Shown in pieces: positions 26,999 through 35,973 of a stretch of 64,000 nucleotides of DNA; the stretch's first letter is position 1, and every line of letters starts with the position of its first letter. Where the stretch lies: positions 1 to 64,000 of the forward strand of contig NZ_CP114040.1 in the NCBI RefSeq assembly GCF_026965555.1. The letters run 5' to 3'. This DNA comes from Nannocystis punicea. Lineage in GTDB: Bacteria; Myxococcota_A; Polyangia; Nannocystales; Nannocystaceae. A program made the translations under genes and the position numbers. The notes beneath the pieces were generated by a model that saw only the letters and a list, made by a program, of their open reading frames with translations, did no database searches and was not told the origin of the DNA.

Positions 26999-28723
26999 CT
27001 ACTTGAAAAACAGGTTCTCGAAATCGATCCCAATCCGCGAGCCATGATGCCCGCTCGCCTGAAGAAGCCTTGCCGCGTACTGCTTGCGTAGCTGCCCCAC
27101 AACCATCATCTCGATACCCTTTAGCTCGACCTTCCCCTGATCCGCGCTGACCCTGAACACGCGAAAACGCCTGTTCTTAACGATAGCCAGGTCCGCCGCG
27201 TACATTTGCTCGACTGAGAGATCTTCTGCGAGAACCTCGATCGCACGAAGCGGCGCCACCCCGTCTTCTTCCAAACCCACGTCGTGCAGGAAAATGTGCT
27301 TGAGCTTCGTAGCGTTGGTAAGACACTTGTCGAGTCCAGCGTCAGGCACGGCGATCCCTCGCAGCACCATTACGGCGCGGATCGAGCCGCTCTCCAACTC
27401 CTTGACCCAGCGCGGCGGCTTGTCTTCTGGTGAAGCCTTCTTTGCCGGCTCTCGCGAAACCTTCCCCGCCTCTGCTACCTTCTGAGCGTTCGGCCGCACA
27501 ACCATGTCGCATGCGGGTGTCGCGCAGATCCAGTAGACATCTCTACTCCCTCCGACCTCGCGGAAGACCGTACCTGTCGTCACGTGGTCGCGCGCAAATT
27601 TCTCGCTGCAAAGGAACGCGTTTAGCGCCAGGCAGACGTCGCGGTCGCTAATGCTACTTGGGGCTCGCGCAGCCCTGCGGGCCGCCGCAAATTTTGATTC
27701 TTCCTTTCCCGACCCTGACGGTAGAGCGAGCGACTGCGAGAACGTTGCGACATCGTCCAGGACTCGATCTGCACTCTCAAAGAGCACCTGCTCCACCAGT
27801 TCGCGTGTGCCCCGGCTCGACGACCGGTGCAGCCACCCCGCATGCAAGGCTGGGTTCTCCGAAAGGAACTTAACGTCCATCTTGAAGCCCCCTTCCGCGA
27901 TACGATGACGGGTATACGCCATGGTGGTCACAAGTGGGGGCGGATCCCAGTCTTCGATAGCACGCTCGAGCTTGGCGATAACGGCACCGCCCTGGGCCTC
28001 AGGCTTGCCCACAATAGCTACGAAAACGTTGCCACAGTGGACCCAATGGGGATCTGATTCGGTCCTGGAACAAGAGATCTCTCGTACGGAACCGGTCGGT
28101 GCGCCCAACTCTTCGGCCAGGTATCTCTCGATGAGCCCGTCAATCACATCTTTACGGATGGCCTCGTCGACCTTTCCCTTCAGTCTGCCACCGATCTCTT
28201 CTTTATAGGCAGGGTCGAGCGCCAGGAATTGCCAGATGTTGGCCTGGGAAAATGCGTCACCCGATTCGAGGTCATCGAGCGTCTCCGTGACTTTCTCGTC
28301 GAACGCATCGCGAGCGCCCCGGAGAGTTGCCGCGACTCGCAGCTTTACGTCCATGAGACGCGGCTCGTTCGTGTACACGACGACAAGATTGGAGCCTGGC
28401 GAATCTGCGAGCTGCTTCAGAATGTTGAGCGACTGGGTCGGGTCATCCGTGCCATCCAGGTGGTAGTCCAGGACAATCAGATCGCAGCGCTCGATTCTCG
28501 CAAGTGCATCCGAATTAAACGGACCCTTCTCGATATCGCAGGCCCAGCGACGCTGATGACACGCTTTCCACAGTTCGGCCCCCACAGACAGCTCCGCGGA
28601 GCCTGGCGGTTTCGTCGGCGGTTCCAAGAGTTGCGCCATCTCAGCGACATTCAGGAACTGCTCGTCTACGAGCATGACGGTACGAATGGGATCGATGTAC
28701 GCTTTCTTTTGCTGTGGGTTCAT
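26999..28723 (-). CDS. receiver-like response protein paired with GHKL ATPase
   Basis: A 574-residue protein. Residues about 13-150 look like a two-component receiver: acidic pair in TVMLVDEQFL, presumed phospho-acceptor Asp in CDLIVLDYHLDG, and a Thr-ending strand in NLVVVYTNEP; the conserved Lys is less clear (DEKVTE). The remaining ~420 residues have no recognised domain and no DNA-binding motif visible by eye; they include a segment VYWICATPACDMVV and a C-terminal region ending DFENLFFK. It starts 3 nt after the stop of the GHKL/histidine-kinase gene, so the two are one transcript and likely partners. Phosphorelay-controlled activity of the restriction complex is the most reasonable role, but unproved. 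Confidence 0.65.
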   Translation of the reverse strand: MNPQQKKAYIDPIRTVMLVDEQFLNVAEMAQLLEPPTKPPGSAELSVGAELWKACHQRRWACDIEKGPFNSDALARIERCDLIVLDYHLDGTDDPTQSLNILKQLADSPGSNLVVVYTNEPRLMDVKLRVAATLRGARDAFDEKVTETLDDLESGDAFSQANIWQFLALDPAYKEEIGGRLKGKVDEAIRKDVIDGLIERYLAEELGAPTGSVREISCSRTESDPHWVHCGNVFVAIVGKPEAQGGAVIAKLERAIEDWDPPPLVTTMAYTRHRIAEGGFKMDVKFLSENPALHAGWLHRSSSRGTRELVEQVLFESADRVLDDVATFSQSLALPSGSGKEESKFAAARRAARAPSSISDRDVCLALNAFLCSEKFARDHVTTGTVFREVGGSRDVYWICATPACDMVVRPNAQKVAEAGKVSREPAKKASPEDKPPRWVKELESGSIRAVMVLRGIAVPDAGLDKCLTNATKLKHIFLHDVGLEEDGVAPLRAIEVLAEDLSVEQMYAADLAIVKNRRFRVFRVSADQGKVELKGIEMMVVGQLRKQYAARLLQASGHHGSRIGIDFENLFFK

Positions 28724-28726
28724 CGT

Positions 28727-31675
28727 TCATCCGGTCCTGATACCGCTGAGGCGGATCACAAAGTTGGCACCGCCGAGTACGCGATGGCGAGCCTCTTCGG
28801 CGTACGCGATCGAATGCCCACCCATCTCAAGATTCATGCGGCACAAGTACAGGCCGACACCACGGCCCTCGGTTTTGCGGGAGAAGAACAACTGAAACAG
28901 ACGGGGAACATCGTCGGGATCGACACCCGGTCCGCTATCCGCGACGATGATCGCGTCCGCCACCATGGTCAGGCGGATCTCACGCGCGGCTCCGGGCTTG
29001 TTCTGTGCGATCCAGTACAGCGAATTGTTCACTAGATTGAGGAACACGGGCTGGAGCCGTGATCGGTACTCGCTGATCCGGACCTTCTGAAACTCCTCGG
29101 TCGCGCTCAGGCTCACCTTCCGAGCCTCCAGTGTGCCGGCGAAGAAGGTCTGTACGTACTCGTAGAGCTGCGCACCGGTGATCTCTTCACGCAAACGTCT
29201 GCCGGCGAGTTGCATCGGCGCTAGAAACCGGAGTTGATCGACCAGCTTCCGCTGGGTCGTCATGGCGCTCTTGAACGGCTCGGTCGCCTGCACCGCTTTC
29301 GGCAGACGTCCCAGGTGGCGGCGAAGCTCCGCATCCAATTCGTTCAGCTCGTGACCGATGATCTCGACCACGATCCCCAGTTGGGCAAGCGAATAGACTT
29401 GCTCGACTCTTTGCTCGAGTTCGACGCGCTGCTCGTTATTGTAGCGCAGAGCCTCGTCAACGTCGATATCTTCGGCGAGTTGCTCAAGCGTACGGATATA
29501 GGAGGTCCACCGCGGCTCGAGCTCCGTCAGTCTGGCGTCTTTGAGCAACTCCAGGCGGGTGAGCACGGTGGAAAGTTTCAGCAAGCCGTCGCGCAGGCTC
29601 GCAAGCACCGGCGTCGCTTCTTCGGCGTAGCGCGCAATATCGCCTCTCGCCTGCTCCTGGCGTCGTGCGAGCTCATTACGCAATAGTTCTTGGGCTTGTC
29701 GTAGCCATTCGGCGACCTTACTCTCGATGTGTTGCCTATTGCGTTCGAGCGAGGCCTTGGCCTGGTTCTCCGCGGAGCGGGGTCCGAACGTCTCCAAAGC
29801 CTGGTTCCAGCGCTGTTGTAGATCGTCGATCGAGGCGCACAGGTCGGAATACTGATCGCGAAATTTGCGGTAATCGGCTTCGAGCTTGCCTGTCAGCTGC
29901 GCGGCTTTCGGTGGTAGGCGCAGGTCTCCCTTTGCGTCCACGAGCTCCTCGATTTCACGGCCGAGGGCGGGATCAATCTTCTTCTGCTTGAGGGCCCGTT
30001 CGAGACGCCCGAGCACATCGACTAGCGACGCCTGAGCCTTAGCGAGTTCGGGAAACTTCTTCCTGAGCGCGGTTCGAAATTCCGCGTGACGCTTCGTTTT
30101 CGCCTTTTCGTCCGACTCCTTACCCTTCTCGTTTCTCGCCTCAATCTCCGGAAGGTAGCGCTTACGGTTGTCGGAGTCGGTCCCAAAGTAATACCTGGCA
30201 GTATGGCGCAGGAGCTCGATGATAAGTCGCTGAAGTTCCCGCCGGGCTTGGTTGTCGATCAGGCCCTCTCGACCGGCCTTGTCGCGCAGGTTCGGGTTGT
30301 CCCGGTAGGACAGCGCCACCCGGCCGAACGAACGACGGTGTGACCAAAATTCGCGACCGGCATGCAGTGAGCGCCGTTTCTCCAGTTCGAAAAGATCTGA
30401 GTTGGGGCGACCATAGGGCATGATTCGGAGATTGTCCCGGTAGAGCGCGATCCCGCTGTATTTCTCTGCCGAGGACTCAAGTTGAGGAAATTTGGCGCGC
30501 GGATGCGTGGACGATATCGGATCCTGCTCGAAGGTACCAATCAGGAAATTGAAAGGTCCAACATATCCGCTGCCTTTCCGCGGTACCGGAGCGGAGGGTG
30601 GGTACAGGATTGGCTCAGCGTTTCGACCGAAAAACCGGATCGTGCCGGAAAAGACGCCATTCTCGTCGAACCGTCCTTCCACAAAGTGTTCGAGCTGATG
30701 AAAATCATCCAGGCCAAAGTCGTGCTCGTCGCCGACGATCTCTTGCTCGGCATTACCTCGGTGTACGACCGCCCGGTAGTGAATCAGATCGCCCTCCGGG
30801 TCCGCAAAGATGTCTGTAAATCGGCTCAGCGTGCGCTCCATGAGCAGCTTGGCCTCGCTTGCCTCAAAAGTCGCCTCGTCATCGCTGCCCTTCGGCTCAG
30901 CCCAGACGGTAAGCTCGCGATGAGGGTCGAGGATGAACAGTGCCGTGCCGTGCTTGCTCTCCTCGCGCCATACTCCCCACACCTCCAGGTGACGGGCTTC
31001 GATCCACGAGGCTATCAGCGTCTCCGCGATCCGCTCGGACGGCAACGGAAGTCCCTTCTCGTGAAATTGGCGATCGTACCGCTCCCAGGCCGCATTCACT
31101 CGGTGATTCCGCGCAGTCTCGCCGCCGCGGGCCGAGACGTTGTCGATCAAAGCGTCCATCATCGCGGCGAAGCGTTTCTTGACTGCGGCTTCATTGAACG
31201 TGACGAGCTCCTCGACCGGGATGAATACATCCTCGAGCGTGAGATAGGGATTTTCAAACAGACGCCAGTCGACTAGTGCAGCGGTCACCGTGGTGTGAGT
31301 GCGTTTGGTAAGCACCAGCGTCAGCGGTCCGAGAGCGGCCACCGAGAGGCGACCGATCCCCTTCTGGCCCTGGCGAACGCGCTCCGGGAGGCCGTTCCGG
31401 TCGGCCACAGGGACCTCGGTCTCCGCGAGTTTGGCCTCAGTGCCGAGGACGAGCCAGCGTTCGACAAATTCGTCCCGGCTCATCCCGTGCCCATTGTCGA
31501 CGATCGCAGCCACAGGCCGCGAATTTTTGCCGCGGGGGTCGAAGATATGGAGCTCGACCCGCCTTGCATACGCATCGTATGCATTCTTCCAGAGTTCGCT
31601 GACGGCAGTAGGTGCGTCCGCGATCTGCTCTCGTCCGAGGTGATCGACGGTTCGAGCTCGCGTGCGAAACGGCAC
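28727..31675 (-). CDS. MORC-like GHKL ATPase fused to histidine-kinase module
   Basis: About 982 residues if it starts at GTG 31675 (VPFRTRARTVDHLGRE); TTG 31687 is an alternative. The frame continues upstream into an IS remnant and that part is not protein. The head is a GHKL ATPase of MutL/MORC type: N-box SELWKNAYDAYA, G1 IVDNGHGMS, G2 GQKGIGRLSV, then a transducer-like region. A long coiled coil follows (about 450-770). Next comes an H-box, LGIVVEIIGHELNEL (His about 775), and a second GHKL module with NLVNNSLYWI, VADSGPGVDPDDV, LFQLFFSRK and GRGVGLYL, as in sensor histidine kinases. It therefore has two ATP-binding modules and a candidate phospho-His. It lies 3 nt upstream of the receiver-like gene. 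Confidence 0.75.
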   Translation of the reverse strand: MPFRTRARTVDHLGREQIADAPTAVSELWKNAYDAYARRVELHIFDPRGKNSRPVAAIVDNGHGMSRDEFVERWLVLGTEAKLAETEVPVADRNGLPERVRQGQKGIGRLSVAALGPLTLVLTKRTHTTVTAALVDWRLFENPYLTLEDVFIPVEELVTFNEAAVKKRFAAMMDALIDNVSARGGETARNHRVNAAWERYDRQFHEKGLPLPSERIAETLIASWIEARHLEVWGVWREESKHGTALFILDPHRELTVWAEPKGSDDEATFEASEAKLLMERTLSRFTDIFADPEGDLIHYRAVVHRGNAEQEIVGDEHDFGLDDFHQLEHFVEGRFDENGVFSGTIRFFGRNAEPILYPPSAPVPRKGSGYVGPFNFLIGTFEQDPISSTHPRAKFPQLESSAEKYSGIALYRDNLRIMPYGRPNSDLFELEKRRSLHAGREFWSHRRSFGRVALSYRDNPNLRDKAGREGLIDNQARRELQRLIIELLRHTARYYFGTDSDNRKRYLPEIEARNEKGKESDEKAKTKRHAEFRTALRKKFPELAKAQASLVDVLGRLERALKQKKIDPALGREIEELVDAKGDLRLPPKAAQLTGKLEADYRKFRDQYSDLCASIDDLQQRWNQALETFGPRSAENQAKASLERNRQHIESKVAEWLRQAQELLRNELARRQEQARGDIARYAEEATPVLASLRDGLLKLSTVLTRLELLKDARLTELEPRWTSYIRTLEQLAEDIDVDEALRYNNEQRVELEQRVEQVYSLAQLGIVVEIIGHELNELDAELRRHLGRLPKAVQATEPFKSAMTTQRKLVDQLRFLAPMQLAGRRLREEITGAQLYEYVQTFFAGTLEARKVSLSATEEFQKVRISEYRSRLQPVFLNLVNNSLYWIAQNKPGAAREIRLTMVADAIIVADSGPGVDPDDVPRLFQLFFSRKTEGRGVGLYLCRMNLEMGGHSIAYAEEARHRVLGGANFVIRLSGIRTG

Positions 31676-32029
31676 CAGGGAGATCAACCGAGACCCCGCG
31701 GCGGCAGATGGACGAGCGGCACCCCACGGAGCGTCGCAAGCTGCGCGTTCGCCGTCAAGCGGAACAAGGGCCGTCTGCGCATTGTGCGCAGGCCGCTCCC
31801 GGCGGAAGCGGCCGCGAGGCGCCGGGTCGATGACGAGGTGGTCGGCGTCTCCGGCAACCTGGGCGAGCACGGCGGTCATGCGCGCTGGCGTCTGGGTCCG
31901 TCGGGAGGGGATGTCGGCCGCCGTAGGGGCGCCCAGGATTGCCGTCGCCTGGCCAGCGGGTCGCCGCCGAGCACGCTTCATGCGCGCTCGGGTCAGACGT
32001 GCCAGGGCCACACGAGCGTCACGACCGCG
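31676..32029. other. region upstream of GHKL gene, no gene supported
   Basis: The minus-strand frame of the GHKL gene is open throughout this stretch, but the implied residues are Arg/Ala/Pro-rich and unlike any family. The stretch lies between the GHKL start and the end of the IS3-type remnant, so it should hold the GHKL-receiver promoter and the junction with the IS element. No clear promoter hexamers are seen. Confidence 0.35.
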
Positions 32030-33047
32030 AGAGGATGTGGACCTCGGACTCGCGAAGGCCGCGTTCGGGACGGCGCGGAGGGTTGATGTAGACCGCGGCG
32101 GGAGGCCGGCGTGGTGTGGGTTTTCCGCGGACGAAGCGCTCGGGAGGGGCCTCGTAGGCGGCGTGGAGGCGCTGTCCTGACGGACAGGATGGCCTCGGTG
32201 CGGCCGTAATGCACGCCGGAGTGGCGGTGGTGATGGTTGTAGCCGTCGACGAAGCGGACGCAGAAGGCGTGGGCGTCGTCGTAGGAAGCGAAGCGGTCGG
32301 GGTAGTCGTGGGTGTACTTGAGGGTCTTGAAGTGGGCCTCCGAGTAGGGGTTGTCGTCGCTGACGTGGGGCCGGCTGAGCGAGCGGCGGGCGTCCAGGGC
32401 TTCGTAGAGGTCGGCGAGCTCGCGACGTGGGGACGGCGCCGCAATCGGCATGGAGGGTCAATTGGTCAGGTCGGATGCCCTGCTTGTCGCAGGCGGCGCG
32501 GATCAGGCGCGTGGCGATGTCCGCGGTCTCGCGGCGCGCCAGGGCCCAGCCGACGACGCAGCGGCTGTAGATGTCGAGCAGGACGTACAGGTAGTAGCAT
32601 TGGCCCTTCGTCGCTGCTCGCAGCCGGGTCACGTCCCACGACCACACCTGATTCGGCGCGGTCGCCAGGAGTTCGGGGCGCCTGTACTCGGGGTGCCGCC
32701 GCTGCCGCCGGCGCTCGCCCTCGGCGGCGAGCAGGCGATACATCGTCCGCGCGCTGCACAGCCAGCGCTGCTCGTCGAGCAGCGTCGGCACGATTACCTC
32801 GGGCGCCTTGTCGACGAAGCGTTCGCTGTGCAGCAGGTCCAGCACCTCCCGGCGTTCTGCCACGCTCAGCGCCCGCGGCGGCTGCCGACCTCGCTAGCGC
32901 GGGGCGGCGACGGCGGTACACGGTCGCGCGCGCGACGCCCAGCGCCTCGCACGCGCGGGCTAGACCTGTCTTCGCGGACAGATCGTCCGCTTGCGCGATC
33001 AAGGCTTCTCGGACGGCTCGATCGTCGCGAGCGGGATCCCCGAGCAA
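32030..33047 (-). pseudogene. frameshifted IS3-family transposase remnant
   Basis: Read on the minus strand in several frames, this is an IS3-type transposase. About 33047-32890 gives the HTH (SAKTGLARACEALGVARATVYRRRR). Bases about 32880-32420 give ALSVAERREVLDLLHSERF, NQVWSWDVTRLRAA with the first catalytic Asp, and LTLHADCGA. After a frameshift, SRPHVSDDNPYSEAHFKTLK supplies the second Asp and the Glu, then VDGYNHHHRHSGVHYGR. A further shift gives PPERFVRGKPTPRRP near 32100. At least two of these shifts fall inside conserved sequence, so the gene is dead. It forms the right edge of the restriction island. Confidence 0.8.
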
Positions 33048-33808
33048 TTCGAGCTCGACGGCGCGGTGTTCTCGGGCCTCGTCCAGCGCGCGCCCTTCCT
33101 GTACGCCGACCTCGACGGCGCCGCCTCAGCGGCGCCACGCTCGATCGCTGCGACTTCGCCTTCACAGTCAACGCCGACACCGCGACCTGGCCGACGGCGA
33201 GCGCGATCACCAGGACGGTGTGGACCGGCTTGGGCTCGTGCTCGATACTGATCCGTGTCCCTCGGGCAGGTCCGTATGCCAGTGGGCAGCGAGGGCGAAC
33301 GGCTTGGCCGAAACTAGAGCGTCTCCTCGACGTCTCCACGACGCAGGTCGAAGCCCGCGAGTCCTGGGGACTGGCGGGCTCTCGAAGTACGAGCGAATTC
33401 GTGAGAATCTACGCGGGCTTCGGCGAAATTGCGAGCGTGATCAATGGGTTGAGAAAGTCCGCGTTCGACTGCTTCGAGCAGTGAGATAAAGGCGAATTCG
33501 ATCCCAGCTTCCGAGCACTTGCGAGTGCTCGGAAGCGCGTCTCCCCGACGTCTCCAAGGAATGGATCGCGCTGGAGCTGCCGCGGCGACGATCGACGTAG
33601 TCGCTCCCGGTCTGAAGAGCGGAGGCCGCCGTCGAGACCGAGCAGGACGGCGACGACGTTCGCGTCGCTGTTCGGCGGCTCGACCACGATCGCCGAGGCG
33701 ACGACGCTGGAGCAGGCCGACTTCACCAATGCATATCTGGAGGGCATCAGCTTCGCCGGCGCACCTCTCCGCGGCTCGAAGTTCGACAATGCGTGTCTCA
33801 TCGAGTGA
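33048..33808 (+). pseudogene. broken pentapeptide-repeat protein gene
   Basis: Plus-strand pieces in different frames carry pentapeptide-repeat patterns: ELDGAVFSGL and LYADLDGA just after 33050, then LSGATLDRCDFAF after a one-base shift near 33120, and finally LEQADFTNAYLEGISFAGAP with GSKFDNACLIE before a TGA at 33806-33808. Between them, frames are interrupted by stops (for example TAG near 33598). The 5' part is missing where the IS3 remnant lies, so the gene was probably disrupted by that insertion and has decayed. Pentapeptide-repeat proteins form a right-handed helix and often act as binding or immunity modules. Confidence 0.55.
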
Positions 33809-34153
33809 GGTTCACACGCCGTCGAGCGAGTTGTTGCAGGCCTGACAATCGTCGGATTCGTCACCGCCGCCGCATCGGCGCGTCGGGCATCACGAGCGCA
33901 ATGGTCGTTGTCGGGGGTCTGTAGAGTCGCGGAGCGAGGTCGGGGAGAGGAACCTGCCGCGCGCTGCGACTATTCCCGCGAAATCGCGGACGTCCGCGGG
34001 GCGAAGCCGCCCGGCCCTCGCGCGATAGCAGGGCCGCGCCTGGCGTGCACGTGCGGCGATTCGTGAGGTTCGGGCGCCGGTCGCATGAATGCGGGCGGCG
34101 ACCCTCGCGGTTATACCCCGTCGACTCGATCACGATCGGGGAGCGATGACATC
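33809..34153. other. intergenic region before Cys-rich lipoprotein gene
   Basis: No gene is supported in these 345 bases. The end contains a ribosome site (GGGGAG at about 34138-34143) for the downstream lipoprotein gene. The rest is GC-rich without evident repeats or hairpins. Confidence 0.4.
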
Positions 34154-35896
34154 ATGATGAACACGAAGAGGCTTGCGTGTGTAGGTCCGTGGCTGGTCGC
34201 GAGCGCGCTGGTGGCCGGCTGCGATTCGACGGTCGACATCACGGTGAACGTCAACGGCCTGGCGGGCGGCTGCGGCGACGGGATCCTCGGGCCCGGCGAG
34301 CAATGCGACGACGGCGAGGCCAACGGGCCCGACGCGGCGTGTCGCAGCAACTGTGCGGTCAACACCTGCGGCGACGGCGATCCCGGGCCTGACGAGGAGT
34401 GCGACGACGGGCCCGACAACGCCGCCGGCGCGGCGTGCAAGGTCGACTGTACGTCGCAGGTGTGCGGCGACGGCGACCTCGGCGCGGGCGAGGAGTGCGA
34501 CGAGGGCGACGACAACGGCGAGGCCGCGGCGTGCACCCCCGAGTGCACCCTGCAGGTGTGCGGCGACGGCTTCGTCGGCGCGATGGAGGGCTGCGACGAC
34601 GGCGATGACGACGACGCCGACGAGTGCAGCAACGACTGCGTCGCGGCCAGCTGCGGCGACGGGGAGGTGCAGGTCGGCGAGGCGTGCGACGACGGCAACG
34701 CGATCGACACCGACGCGTGCACGTCGAGCTGTACCGTGGCCGCCTGCGGCGACGGCTTCGTCCAGGCCGGCGAGGCGTGCGACGAGGGGGCGGCCAACAG
34801 CGACCACGGCGACTGTACGCTGGCCTGCGCGGTCGCCACGTGCGGGGACGGGCTCGTCCACGACGCGGGCGACAACGGCTGGGAGACCTGCGACGACGGG
34901 CCGCTCAACGGCCCTGACCAGGCCTGCCTCCAGCACTGCATGCTGAACGTGTGCGGCGACGGCTATCAGGCCTACTTCGAGGAGTGCGACGACGGCGACG
35001 CGGAGGGCGGTGACGGCTGCAGCGCCACTTGCACCGCCGAGTGGTGCGGCAACGAGGTCGTCGACGTCGGCGAGGAGTGCGACGACGGCCTCACCGAGGG
35101 CGCCGACGACGGCTGCAACCAAAACTGCGCGTTCCCGAGCTGCGGCGACGGCTTCGTCCAGCCGAGCCTCGGCGAGGAGTGTGACCAGGGCTGGTGGGCC
35201 AATGACAACAGCGGTTATTGCACGCTCGCCTGCAAGGAGTTCTTCTGCGGCGACGGCTTCGTCCGCCCGGGGTTCGAGCAGTGCGACCTCGGCCCCGACA
35301 ACGGCCCCGGCCAGCCGTGCGACCTCGAGTGCAACGGGGCGGTCTGCGGCGACGGCGTGGTCGCGCCCGGCGAGGACTGCGACGACGGCGACACCGAGCA
35401 GAACGGCCTCTGCAACGCCGACTGCACCTGGCCCCACCGGGTGTTCGTCACCAGCACGACCTACAACGGCAACCTCGGCGGCCTCGCCGGCGCGCAGGCG
35501 AAGTGTCAGGCCCGCGCCGACGCGGCCGACCTCGGCGGCACCTGGGACGCGTGGATCGGCACCGCCTCGAGCGTGCCCGCCGATCGGTTCCCGCTGGTGC
35601 TCCAGAGCTACGTCCGCCTCGACGGCGTCGAGGTCGCCCCGTCGACGTGGGCCCTCTTGACCAGCAACCTGACCGCCACGATCCATGTCAACGAATACGG
35701 CCAGTCGATCGCGGTGGGCAATACCTGGACCGGCCTCAACGCCGACGGCAGCCTCCATTCCTCGACGTGCCAGAACTGGACCAGCACCTCGGGGTACGGC
35801 CGGTCCGGCCGCGTGGATTACACGAACGGCGGCTGGACCAGCCAGACGAGCGAGGCGTGCTCCTTCGGGCTGAGGCTCTATTGCTTCGAGCCGTGA
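34154..35896 (+). CDS. lipoprotein with 12 myxobacterial Cys-rich repeats and DUF1554-like end
   Basis: A 580-residue protein; ATG 34154 or 34157 (MMNTKRLACVGP) is preferred over the upstream ATG because it has GGGGAG upstream and begins a signal peptide, VASALVAGC, with lipobox Cys. Then come 12 units of the form CGDGxxxxGExCDDG plus a spacer with two more Cys, each about 35-45 residues, matching the myxobacterial disulfide repeat family (DUF4215/Myxo_disulf type). The last ~150 residues begin VFVTSTTYNGNLGGLAGAQAKC and contain TWDAWIGTA and WTGLNADGS, which resembles DUF1554. The protein should be a disulfide-stiffened surface stalk carrying a C-terminal binding head. A strong hairpin follows the stop. 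Confidence 0.78.
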   Translation: MMNTKRLACVGPWLVASALVAGCDSTVDITVNVNGLAGGCGDGILGPGEQCDDGEANGPDAACRSNCAVNTCGDGDPGPDEECDDGPDNAAGAACKVDCTSQVCGDGDLGAGEECDEGDDNGEAAACTPECTLQVCGDGFVGAMEGCDDGDDDDADECSNDCVAASCGDGEVQVGEACDDGNAIDTDACTSSCTVAACGDGFVQAGEACDEGAANSDHGDCTLACAVATCGDGLVHDAGDNGWETCDDGPLNGPDQACLQHCMLNVCGDGYQAYFEECDDGDAEGGDGCSATCTAEWCGNEVVDVGEECDDGLTEGADDGCNQNCAFPSCGDGFVQPSLGEECDQGWWANDNSGYCTLACKEFFCGDGFVRPGFEQCDLGPDNGPGQPCDLECNGAVCGDGVVAPGEDCDDGDTEQNGLCNADCTWPHRVFVTSTTYNGNLGGLAGAQAKCQARADAADLGGTWDAWIGTASSVPADRFPLVLQSYVRLDGVEVAPSTWALLTSNLTATIHVNEYGQSIAVGNTWTGLNADGSLHSSTCQNWTSTSGYGRSGRVDYTNGGWTSQTSEACSFGLRLYCFEP

Positions 35897-35919
35897 GCTC
35901 GGCGCACACATCCGCGCTC

Positions 35920-35969
35920 GAGGGGCCGGCCTGCGCCGAGGCAACCGGAACGGCGCAGGCCGGCCCCTC
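35920..35969. terminator. bidirectional hairpin terminator
   Basis: A perfect 18-bp inverted repeat, left arm GAGGGGCCGGCCTGCGCC at 35920-35937 and right arm at 35952-35969, with a 14-nt loop. It lies exactly between the stops of two convergent genes (35896 plus, 35974 minus), so it should end both transcripts. There is no T-tract, which is normal for high-GC bacteria. Confidence 0.8.
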
Positions 35970-35973
35970 GCGC

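Noticed and set aside
28727..32863. Single 1378-residue minus-strand frame that fuses a transposase to the GHKL protein
   Set aside because: The N-terminal third is an IS3-type transposase that loses frame after LTLHADCGA; the next ~250 residues are Arg/Pro noise. The GHKL protein begins at about 31675. The fusion is a chance open frame in high-GC DNA.
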